A DNA stretch of 64,000 bases from Steromphala cineraria. Its lineage: Eukaryota > Mollusca > Gastropoda > Trochida > Trochidae. The notes beneath the pieces were generated by a model. It did not search any database. It saw only the letters and a program-made list of their open reading frames with translations, and was not told the origin of the DNA. Both the position numbers and the translations under genes were made by a program. The DNA is taken from assembly GCA_916613615.1 (NCBI GenBank), contig OU744732.1, positions 33,813,950 to 33,877,949 of the forward strand, in the 5' to 3' direction. Each line of letters starts with the position of its first letter. The stretch's first letter is position 1. Shown in pieces: positions 34,301 through 46,300 of this stretch.

Positions 34301-37300
34301 CCTGTCAAAAGGGGGTCCCGCAAGATATAAGTATTATTCTAAAATTTAACAACTAAATAACTTGACATATATTAGACGAATCTAAATATCAATTTTTCAT
34401 TAGATGACATAAAACGTCATATTAGTATACATTTCATCAAAAGGGTTAGATTTTTCTAAGGAATCTACCTGTCAAAGGGCTCTCGCAATATAAGTACCAT
34501 TTTGAAGATTTATTTCAATATATGACAACTAATTAACCTGATATATACTAAGAAATCTACACGTCAAAGGGTGTTATGTCGTGATATTTCACCAAAAGGG
34601 CTGGATATAAACTAAGGAATCTACCTGTCAACTGGGTCTCGTAGTATAAGGACCAACAACTACATAACTTGATATATACTAAGTAATCTACCTTTCCACG
34701 GGGTCTCGTAGTATAAGTACCATCTTGAAGCTTTGTGTCAAAATATAACAACTACATAACTTGATATATACTAAGGAATCTACCTTTCCACGGGGTCTCG
34801 TAGTATAAGTACCATCTTGAAGTCTGTGTACACGTGTCTCATCAAGTGAGGAGTCAGCACTTCCGGTTCCTCTAGACCTCTGTTCTGTGGAATCTGTGTC
34901 CAACCCCGGAAGTCCCAGAAATCCATCGGGCTGCCGTCACCTTGAATGTCAAGGTTGGCTCAAGCTTATATGTGCGTGTTTTCCCAAAGCATTGTTGTAA
35001 CACACAATATACACTTAAAAATCTTGGTGCACTTAGTTTAAAGGGGCAGTAGCACGTTTAAAGGTGTTCACATAAAATGGCCGCCAATGGATTTTAGGTG
35101 AATCTTCATACTGTGTCATCTGACTATGGATGATTGGTTTGTGTATTGAGATTTTTTACACTATCAAAATAATACATTGAGCATTAAGGTACAATTATCA
35201 GTGAAAAAATGAAAATATTTTCAAAAAACGTGCTACTGTCCCTTAAAGTGTCTTCCTTAAACACAGCTGCTAACGGAAATGTGTTCATTGTTTATTAGTT
35301 CCTATATAAAGTCATATTTTTTGTAGTTTTTGAAAATGTCAATTTTTAAAAAATAGAGTACTTATTAGAATGAATTTCCATGTAACATCAAACTTCTGTG
35401 AGAGACATTTTACAAGCTGGTTCAATGAAGAAGTTCTTTTGGATAGTATTTTTTGCATGGAACTTTGCTGTGGATACTAACGCCGTTTTGTGATGAATGG
35501 TGGCATCGCATGCACTAAGGAAGTTGTTTATCTATAAAAACTAGTGCTTCTACATCATATCCAAATTTGCATTTCTTCAAGATCAATGTCAAAATCAACA
35601 AAATATACAAGAATGATTTCTCGTTCACTTTTTATGTCAATGTTCAGTCACATTGTAATATGTCTTTTCTTCATATTTTTAATGGCGAAATAAGTCAAAT
35701 ACTTGGGATGGTAGTCAATAGGCATTTCTGCATGGGGACATATCCTAGGTAATACTTTATATATACAAACAAATGAAACATACCTATAATTTTTTCATGG
35801 TATCCATTTGTTGTATTTCCTTCAATCCCCTTTGCAGCTGCATTAAACATGTCAATGTACTGGGAAAACGTCATCAATTGTTTCCTTATATTCCTTCGTT
35901 TAGCCGTAAAACCTAAAAATGAACAATCATACTGACCATATATAAATCATTAACTCATACCAACTACCATATCAACATACTTAGTTCAAGGTAATATAGA
36001 GTTGATTCGTATAATTTATTGTGATTTCGATCACTAGTATAACATTAACCGTATGTTTGGCAGTATACTGATAGTCCGGCAGGCAGCCACCATTGACCGG
36101 GAAAGTGCGTCCATAGAATTTCTTTTTGCAGATATTGAACCCTTAAGGTATATACTTAAGAAAACTAATTTAATTTTTAATTTTAATTTTAATTATTTTA
36201 CATCATACATGTACATTTAACAACCAAGTCACAATATCAATGGAAAATAAATCCATCCCCCACCCCCCCCCCCCCCCCCCCCCCCCCCGCAAAAAAAAAG
36301 AGGCTGATCATTTACCAATGGTGGGGGGGGGGGGGGGTAGGTCGGGAGAAAAGGGACGCCTTTGGATTATTTTTCTGTTAGAAAAAGAATATAAATGTTA
36401 ATCAAATCATATATAAGATGCAAAGTTCACCCATGCGTTTCACTTGTTTATTACAAAATGAATTAAAGGTGTTCACACAAAATTTACCGCCAATGGTCTT
36501 CAACCAGTCTGATTGAAATCGACCGTGTTTCGATGGAAAAAAATAGGTATTAGGGCTTTCTCTTCCACAACATGAAAGCCGGAATGGGTGTGGTTCGAAC
36601 CCCAATTATTTACACTCTTTTTCCTCGAAGCACAGTCGATTTTAATCAGACTGAATGTAAATCTTTACAATTTGTTCTCTGACTATAGATGATTTGTTTG
36701 TGTAAAGACATTTTTGATACTACCAAAATATTATATTTAGCATTAACGTATAATTATTAGTGTAAACTTGAATATATAAAATTTTCACAAAAAACGTGCC
36801 ACTGTCCCTTTAAAGCAATTACATGTAACACACCGTATCGATACCATGTTAGATAATCGATTTTCATACACTTAGGAAGAGAACGATTTCCAGGCGTACA
36901 CATGATGTTTGACAGCAATATACGACAGGAATAAATAATCAAGTTAGTATTTAGAAAGCGCCCATTCCAAAGAAATGAATGTTGACATTAACTCACTCAA
37001 ATAATGATAACGTTTACTGACTTTAATAAATTAAATACCACATTTTAAGCTTAAAATTATTATCTTATTTTAATGAGAATAAATAATCAAGTTAGCATTT
37101 AGAAAGCGCCTATTCCAAAGAAATGAATGTTGACATTTACTCACTCAAATAATGATAACATTTACTGACTTTAATAAGTTAAATACCCCATTTTAAGTGT
37201 CGCCGGCAGCCTTCTATTTCCCTTTTATTTCATTAGAAGGCTGCTTCTCCGCTGTCTATATGTAGAGAGTTGTACGTGCTACCCGTATTTGGCTACACGC

Positions 37301-40300
37301 CAGATCACGTGCATTTCATGCCTGTGACGTGTGACACTTTCATGTCACCCACCGACCATGTCGGATGTGTACAACATCTTGCTAATGTTGTTTCTATATT
37401 TCACAGGTAAGCACAACCTCTACATATCTTTCATGTCTTTGCTAGTATATATATATTATTATCATAATCATAATAATAACCTTAAGTTAGTAATTAATCG
37501 CGATCGCGTATGTAAACTTATTATCGCGTGAAGCACATTCTAACTTGCGCACTAGCATAGCACGTATGACAGTGTATGAATGATCATGTTTTTATAGGTA
37601 AAGTATATAATAAATTATCAATTTCATATATTTCTGACTGATCGCTAATGCGTGACGTCACATCAATTGTAAATATACCGGACGTAGCGCTAATTCGTGA
37701 CGTCATATGTATTTTATCAATTATACACTTATAGAATAACTATCATATACAATACTTATATATCTATAATTGTATTCTTTATTGCCAATATATGTATCTC
37801 TAGTATAACATATATGTGAGACTTTCATGTCACCCACCGACCATGTCGGATGTGTACAACATCTTGCTAATGTTGTTTCTATATTTCACAGGCAATAAAC
37901 TGGTTTCAATTTTCGACGACGTTCCCCGTCTTTTACTTCATTGTCCAAGGACACCTATGACCTGAACCCGTGACAATTGGCGCCCGAACAGGGACGGGGA
38001 TCATCACAACAACATCGTCGTCAACCAGTGCCATCGAACCATGACCATCCCCTCATACCATCACGACACCATCACATCACCAAGCTCATCATGCTCATCA
38101 TACTCATCATGCTCATCATATTCGTCTTCATGGATCGATTCATGTGAGAAAAACTGTGATATGTGATATTGTGAATGTGTACATAATCATTGTATATACG
38201 TCCTCAGCTTGACTGTGATAAGACAATTTACATCTTTTATATTTTAACCATCTGTGATCTGTGATATCCATAAATACATGTGACACTTTAAACAAGACTG
38301 TGATAACCGTGATATGCGATAACAGATCTGTGATCATCATTGAGACATTGGGAGACATTCATCAGTAATAATATGACATATAATTCATCCATGGACCCTC
38401 TATATTCATAAAATTGAACTGACAATTGTGAATTCTTTCATGGATCAGCTATTTCATGTAAAAGACATTTGTTGAAATGCCATTGACAGACATTGTTTAC
38501 ATGCCATTGACATTGATTACATGCCATTGACATTATTTACATGCTATTGACATTTGATTTCATGCCATTACCATTTGTTTGCATGTCATAATATTTATTG
38601 ATATGTAATTTGTGTGTGAATTGAATTCATTGAATTGATTACAACCTTGCAATGTTTACATAAAATTAGCACAAAACATGCTCGCTTAAGTTTTACTTAG
38701 TTTAGTAAGATTAAATTACAGCCATATTCAAAACAATAAGCTATTGATATTGTCTGTAAAAACGACAATGCATACCTAGGTATTACATTACATTTTAGTG
38801 TTTTGACTTAGTGCAATAGGTGTTTATTTAAATTTTTTATGTTTGCTTGTGTGTTTGAGTCAGTCATTTTCACTTATACTAATTATATAGCCATGCACTC
38901 GCGTTATTAATTCTCGCGTTATTAATTCTCGCGTTTCATATTTCCGCGTCCGCGTTCGCGTTTGTTTAAATAAATTGTTAGGATAATAAATCTATAGGGT
39001 CTTTTCATTTTTCCCTATACTATACTGCTTTCTTCGTTCTATCCTATTGGCGATTACCTCCCTTTGTTTCACATAAACTTGTATTGTGTTTGCTTCTTTA
39101 TCATGGTGTTGTTTGCTCTTTGAATTTGGTACGTTTCTTGCTTTTGGGTGATCAAGTTTCCAATATATAGACAAATATTCTGAATATTTGCATATATATA
39201 ATGTTGTAATATCTTAGTTTGCATATTCACACTTATGTAAATTTTATGCCCTATGCATACCCTTAGCATTTAATTACCTTAGTCACTCTAGAGTTGCGCT
39301 TGCGTTTAGCTTTAATAGCATCACACCTTGTATATCAAACGCTGCATCACACACTCTGCAAAATCAGAGCATAGCATATCCCATCACAGCTACATTCATG
39401 TTTCACATCATGTTTGCATTTTCCTTGTTTACTTTTGTGCACTGTACTAACATTACTTAATGTAATAAACACAGTTTATACCACACTACCGTAGCTCATC
39501 TATTATGCTAACACGTAGTTATATAAACTAATAGACACTGCACATCTTTGCTGTTTACGTTTCACCACTTGCATTGTTTGTGTTTTGTTTGTGTTTATCA
39601 TCCACTTGTGATTTCACGGATCGTGGACATCATGGCTCAAGGAGGTGAAGATTGGGAGGTCAAGTCAGAGGTCATTTCCGATGAAGACGAAGCCAGGATG
39701 TTGAATTATCTCCAGAAGACAGGGAAATACAGCATTCACTCACTCCCCAATTCATCCACACCACACCATAAGCACATCCCTTCTTCATATTTCGCTCACA
39801 CACCTAGTTTTCCACCATATGTTCCTACCCCAGGTTCGTTTCCTTTCCCTCCTCCCTTATATCCACCTGCACCTTGGACTACACTTCAACAGCCACCAAG
39901 GATATCAAGCTTCTCAGGAGAAGAGCCAGTGCCAAAAGGGGAGACAACCTTCGAGAATTGGAAGTTTGAGGTGCGTTGCTTGATGAGGGATGACAACATT
40001 ACATCGTCTGCACTTATGCAAGCTGTGAGAAAGTCCCTTAGAGGAAGTGCTGCTCGTGTTTTGATTTCTTTGGGAGAGTTCGCTACAGTGACAGACATTC
40101 TTCAGCGTCTGGAAGGCCCCTATGGAACCATTATCACAGCGGAGCAACTTCTTCAACAGTTTCATCAAGCATCTCAGAAGGAATCAGAAACAGTGGCATC
40201 ATGGGGAATAAGGCTAGAGGACATACTACAGAGTGTGCGAGATAGAGGATCCTACATGGATGAACAGTCAAGCCAGGCTATGCTACGGAATCGTTTCTGG

Positions 40301-43300
40301 ACAGGGTTGAGGAATCCAACATTGAAGGATGCAACACGCCATGCCTTCTACTCGGCGATGGATTTCCACTCACTGCTACAGACCGTTCGACTGATAGAGC
40401 AGGAAATCAGCAACAACCAACCTGTCAAGCCAAAGCCAAGTCGTAGCCAGCATCAGCCTCAGACCTTGGGATTCACTCAGCCTCAAGTAGGATCTGCTAC
40501 ATCTCATCAGGACCAAACTGCTCGACAGCTGTCTGATATCACTAAGAGACTCGAGAAGTTGGAAGTGGCATCACGGAAACCATCCACAGACAGTCATGTT
40601 CTCCAGCAGATCTTGGACAGACTGAAAGCATTGGAATCCAAGGAGACCCAACCTCAACAGTACTCCCTTCCACCACAACGGACTCGAGGTAGAGGAAGAA
40701 GAGGACAATGTCGAGGCCGAGGATTCTCAAACAAGAAGGAAGAAGAGGATTCTTTAAACTAAGCCAGCCTACTGCTGCGGGGCATGCACAGGCTGAGGGA
40801 ACTACTAGCCCCAGATCAGACTTACACCAACGGATGGTAGGCAAGGCGAACGAAGCAGACATCAATATTGAAGGACTGGACTGTCATGCCTTGATTGATC
40901 CTGGGTCAATGGTCTCAACTGTATCGGAGGGATTCCACGCTTCAAGCCTCTCTCATCTCCCACTGCGACATCTTGAGGACTTTGAGATTGAAGTTATGGG
41001 AGCAGGCGACAACATCCTTCCATACTCAGGATATTTGGAGGCCAAGGTCAACATTCCATTCATCAACAGGGAGTTGGACATCATACTTCTAGTCACAGGA
41101 GACACAGAGTACAACAGACGTGTACCACTAGTGATTGGCACCAACGTGATTGACCTCGTTGAGCGATTCATGGAACCTGTAGATAGCGCCATACCAGCCT
41201 CTTGGGTGACAGCTTTACGATCACAAGCCAATGGAATCATCGGACAAGTGAGATCTTCCAACAAGACACCGATCCATATTCAACCAAACCAGATGATGAC
41301 CATTGATGGACTTGTGCGCCACCAGCCTGGAAGAGCCACAGCTATCACAGAACACCATGACTTGGACTCAGACCTTCGGACAGGACTCTCAGTTTGCCCA
41401 CGACTCGTCGAGATTGGTAAGCGAGGTAACTCCTCCAGAGTGCCTGTTCGGATTTGCAACATGTCCGCCAGGACCATCACTATACCTGCCAAGACCAGAC
41501 TCTGTCAGCTTCACGAGGTTCGCGTGGTCAGTGAAGTACCTGTTGATGCTCTGCCAACCAAGACCAGCACCAGCCAGGAGACTTCAACCTCACCAGTAGA
41601 CATGGATCTCTCCGACAGTTGTCTCACCGATGGACAGAAGGATGAAGCCTTGACTATGCTTTCTAGATGGAACTGCATCATGTCCAAGAGCCTCATCGAC
41701 TTGGGACATACTACAGCTGTTCAACATGAAATCAACCTCATGGATGACACTCCCTTCAAGGAACCTCACCGACGTATCCCACCAGGAATGTTTGAGGAAG
41801 TCAGAGAACACCTTCATGAGATGTTGACATGTGGAGCCATTCGTGAGTCTCATAGTCCTTATTCGTCTAACATCGTGCTTGTGAGGAAGAAAGACAAGTC
41901 TCTGAGACTGTGCTTGGATTTTCGTCGGATAAATCGACAAACGGTTAAAGACGCCTACGCCATCCCCAGAATTGATGAAACTTTGGATTGTCTGTCAGGA
42001 TCGTCAATATTTTCAAAGTTAGACCTGCGCTCAGGCTATTGGCAAGTGGAACTCAAAGAGGAGGACAAGCATAAAACAGCCTTTTCAGCTGGACCTCTTG
42101 GATTCTACGAGTGCAATAGAATGCCATTTGGACTTACCAACGCACCTGCCACATTCCAGCGTCTAATGGAGAAATGCATGGGAGATCTCAACCTCAAGGA
42201 GTGTCTCATTTACCTGGATGACATCATTATCTTCTCGACAACATTTGAGGAACACTTGAAACGTCTTGAAGCAGTATTCCAGCGCCTCAAAGACAACGGA
42301 CTCAAGCTCAAACCTTCCAAGTGTGAGTTATTCAGGGATCGTGTGACATACCTTGGGCATGTTGTATCTTGCAACGGGATAGAGACAGACCCAGAGAAGG
42401 TCTCAGCACTCAAGAACTGGCCAATTCCTACAAACGTGCATGAAGTCCGAAGATTCCTTGGATTCACAGGATATTACCGCCGTTTTGTGAAAGACTTCTC
42501 CCGTATTGCAAGACCTCTCAACGATCTCTTGACTGACCAACCAAAGAGGAAAAGACGTAGCTCAAAACCAGATCCCAATTGGAAGTGGAGTGACGAGCAA
42601 CAAGAAGCTTTTGATGCCCTGATCCAGCACCTCACCTCACCACCAATCTTGGCATATGCTGATTATTCTCTCCCCTTCGAGGTCCACACGGATGCCAGCG
42701 CTGATGGACTGGGAGCTGTTCTCTATCAGAAGCAAGACAACAAGATGAGAGTGATCGCATATGCAAGTAGAGGACTCAGGAAGAGTGAGAGGAACTATCC
42801 TGCACACAAGCTGGAGTTTTTAGCACTCAAATGGGCAGTAACAGACAAGTTTCACGAGTACCTGTATGGAAACAAGTTCGAGGTCAAGACTGATAACAAC
42901 CCTCTTACCTACGTCTTGACATCTGCCAAGCTCGACGCAACAGGACACAGGTGGCTCGCTGCTCTCTCAGCTTATGACTTTATCATCACCTATCGTGCAG
43001 GCAAAACCAACATGGACGCCGATGGACTATCAAGGAGACCAGATTTTGCTAACAGCAAGGAGTGCCATATTGAACCACCCTCAATCAAAGCTATCTGCCA
43101 AGTCCATCGCACCAGCTGCATTGCTGCCGAAAGCTTGTCTTGTGATGAGAAAGTTGTTTGCCAAGATGATGTCCTTCCATTGACCCCTACATCACTGTCC
43201 TGGAAGAAGGAACAACTCAGTGATCAACATCTTGGACGTGTAATCAATCTCATCAGCAAAGGAGTTCGACTCACAGCACGTCAACGGTCACTTGAGGATC

Positions 43301-46300
43301 CCACTGTGAGGAGACTACTGCAGGACTGGGACAAGTTATTTATCAAGAACGGGATATTGTTCAGGCGCGTCAGCAACACCGAAGGCATAGAGCAGCAGCT
43401 AGTTCTGCCCAAGAACAAGATACAGGACGTACTCCAACATCTCCATGACAACTCAGGACACCAAGGACGCGACAGGACTATTCACCTTGTGAGATCACGG
43501 TTCTTCTGGCCTGGAATGTCTGAGGATGTGGAGAAATACATCAAGAACTGTGGAAATTGTGTCCGACGCAAGTCAAAGACCTCTGTGAAAGCTGCATCAC
43601 TTGTGAGCATCCACACATCACAGCCCATGGAACTTGTCTGTCTGGACTATCTAAAGCTTGAGGAATCCAAAGGTGGCTACGAAAACATCCTTGTGATCAC
43701 AGATCATTTCACCCGCTATGCCATTGCTATTCCAACTCGGAACCAATCAGCCAAGACTACAGCAAGAGTGTTATTTGACAACTTCCTTGTGCATTATGGA
43801 TTCCCAGCTAAGCTCCACAGCGACCAAGGGAGAAACTTCGAGGGTAACATCATCAGAGAACTGTGCCAACTTACTGGAATAAAGAAGACAAGAACGACGC
43901 CATATCACCCTCAAGGTAATGGTATGACGGAACGTTTCAACCAGACTCTGATGAACATGTTGGGTACCCTGGATGAAGATAAAAAGAGTGACTGGAAAAC
44001 CTACGTTCCTGCTCTCGTCCATTCCTACAACGCTACGAGGCATGAAAGTACAGGATTCACTCCCTTCTATCTCATGTTTGGAAGACACCCTCGACTGCCA
44101 GTTGATGCCTTTCTAGGATTCGACCTTGGACAAGGACAAGCTACTTGCACACAGTACGCCAACAATCTGAAGAAGCGGCTACAGTTTGCTTACAACATAG
44201 CTTCCAAGGAATCCCGGAAGGCAGGACAACGCCACAAACAACAATATGACAAGAAAGTGAGAGAGTCCTTTCTACAACCAAATGATCGTGTTCTTGTGCG
44301 CCTTGTGGGACTAACAGGAAGGAACAAGCTTGCCAACAAGTGGGGAAAGGACGTCTACATCGTTGCCAAGCAACCCAACAAGGACATTCCCGTCTACACT
44401 TTGAGGCAAGAAAGTGGTCAGGGGCCAGTGAAGACTCTCCACCGGAACATGCTCCTGCCACTGGAATCTGTTTCCCTGCATCAAGACACACCCAGGACAG
44501 AACGACGGCAATCTGGAAGAAGCAAGAAGTCTGTGTCACTCCGAGTGAAGGAATTTCAAGCTTCTGACAGATCCGAAGAGGACAGCCAGGATGAAGACGA
44601 AGTGATACTGTTGCCCAGACTGAGGAGTCAAGCCAGACAAACGCATCACATTCCAAGTGCCGGATCTGGACCTCCCACTCAGCGCTAAGGATCTTCTGCA
44701 AGCCAGCCAGAGACCACGGAGCCAGCAGCAGTTATCTCCCCTGTAAGCACTTCAGTCCTAGGAAGGTCGACTTCAACGTCGCCCACAGGTACCCCTGAGG
44801 AGCCAGAAGATGCTACAGTCTCTCCTACCGTCAACCTGGAATCCACATCACCTACCCAGCTTGATTATCTGCAGTCGGGGAGGCCTACCCGACTCAGAGC
44901 CCGTCCAGCCTGGATGCAGAGTGACCAGTGGGTTACAAACTTCGGCGCCATCGTTTCACATCATCCAGAAGAGGAAGAGGTTTTTGTATGATTTCGTGTA
45001 TATAGTGTTTGTCATTTGTTTGGGTTTGGTTAGTTTGGTTTTTGTTTGCTCTTCAGTGATTTCATAATCATTGAACTTTTGAGGTTTTCATTGAAGTACC
45101 ATTTTGCTGTGTTTGGTGTTCCTTTCAAGGCATACCTGTTTGTGCTATTTTCCTTGTCCCAGTGATTCTCATCACTGGCCTGTTCCTTTGTTCTTTAAAT
45201 GTTGAGGACAACATTTTCCAAAGGGGGGGGAAGATGTCGCCGGCAGCCTTCTATTTCCCTTTTATTTCATTAGAAGGCTGCTTCTCCGCTGTCTATATGT
45301 AGAGAGTTGTACGTGCTACCCGTATTTGGCTACACGCCAGATCACGTGCATTTCATGCCTGTGACGTGTGACACTTTCATGTCACCCACCGACCATGTCG
45401 GATGTGTACAACATCTTGCTAATGTTGTTTCTATATTTCACAGGTAAGCACAACCTCTACATATCTTTCATGTCTTTGCTAGTATATATATATTATTATC
45501 ATAATCATAATAATAACCTTAACCCTTACGATGCGGCTATATATTTTTGCTCTACAAGCCCACGTGGCGGAATTGTTTTGTCCGGTGCCAGCCACCGTTA
45601 TATCCTGATTAACCGCTTCTTTATTTTTGTGCGCGGATATACATATGATACATGGAAATAAAGACAATTCTCTCTTCTATACGATGATGTAAAAATTATA
45701 AAATTATTTCTAATGGTTCGTGAGATATAAATGCCGCAAGGTGGGTACCCTCAATCATTTTGAGGTAAACAAATTTTTTTGCGGCACTTGTCGCAACGCT
45801 TTGCCGCTTCTTTATTTTTGTGCGCGGATATACATATGATACATGGAAATGAAGACAATTCTCTCTTCTACACGATGATGTAAAAATTATAGAATTATCT
45901 CTATTGGTTTGTGAGATATGAATGCCGCAAGGTGGGTACCCTCAATCATTTTTGAGAAATGGTTTGATATTTTATATCCGGGAGCAGCCAAGACTGCTTG
46001 CAGTCAATATATAGCCTTATCCTGAAAGTTACGGATTTCGCCAAGAGGGCTTACGTGCCATTTTATATTTGGCCCGTAAATATCACGCGCCCCGCATCGT
46101 AAGGGTTAAGTTAGTAATTAATCGCGATCGCGTATGTAAACTTATTATCGCGTGAAGCACATTCTAACTTGCGCACTAGCATAGCACGTATGACAGTGTA
46201 TGAATGATCATGTTTTTATAGGTAAAGTATATAATAAATTATCAATTTCATATATTTCTGACTGATCGCTAATGCGTGACGTCACATCAATTGTAAATAT

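Noticed and set aside
36590..36605. Perfect-looking B-box ggttcgaaccc
   Set aside because: It is an isolated palindrome within a 149-bp MITE, without an A-box or tRNA fold.
44141..44701. 186-codon minus-strand frame opposite pol
   Set aside because: It lies antisense to the conserved integrase C-terminus, with no motif of its own.
44810..45067. Reading frame with a hydrophobic C-terminus downstream of pol, possible env remnant
   Set aside because: It overlaps, in another frame, the open in-frame continuation of pol. It has no signal peptide, cleavage site or fusion-like segment.
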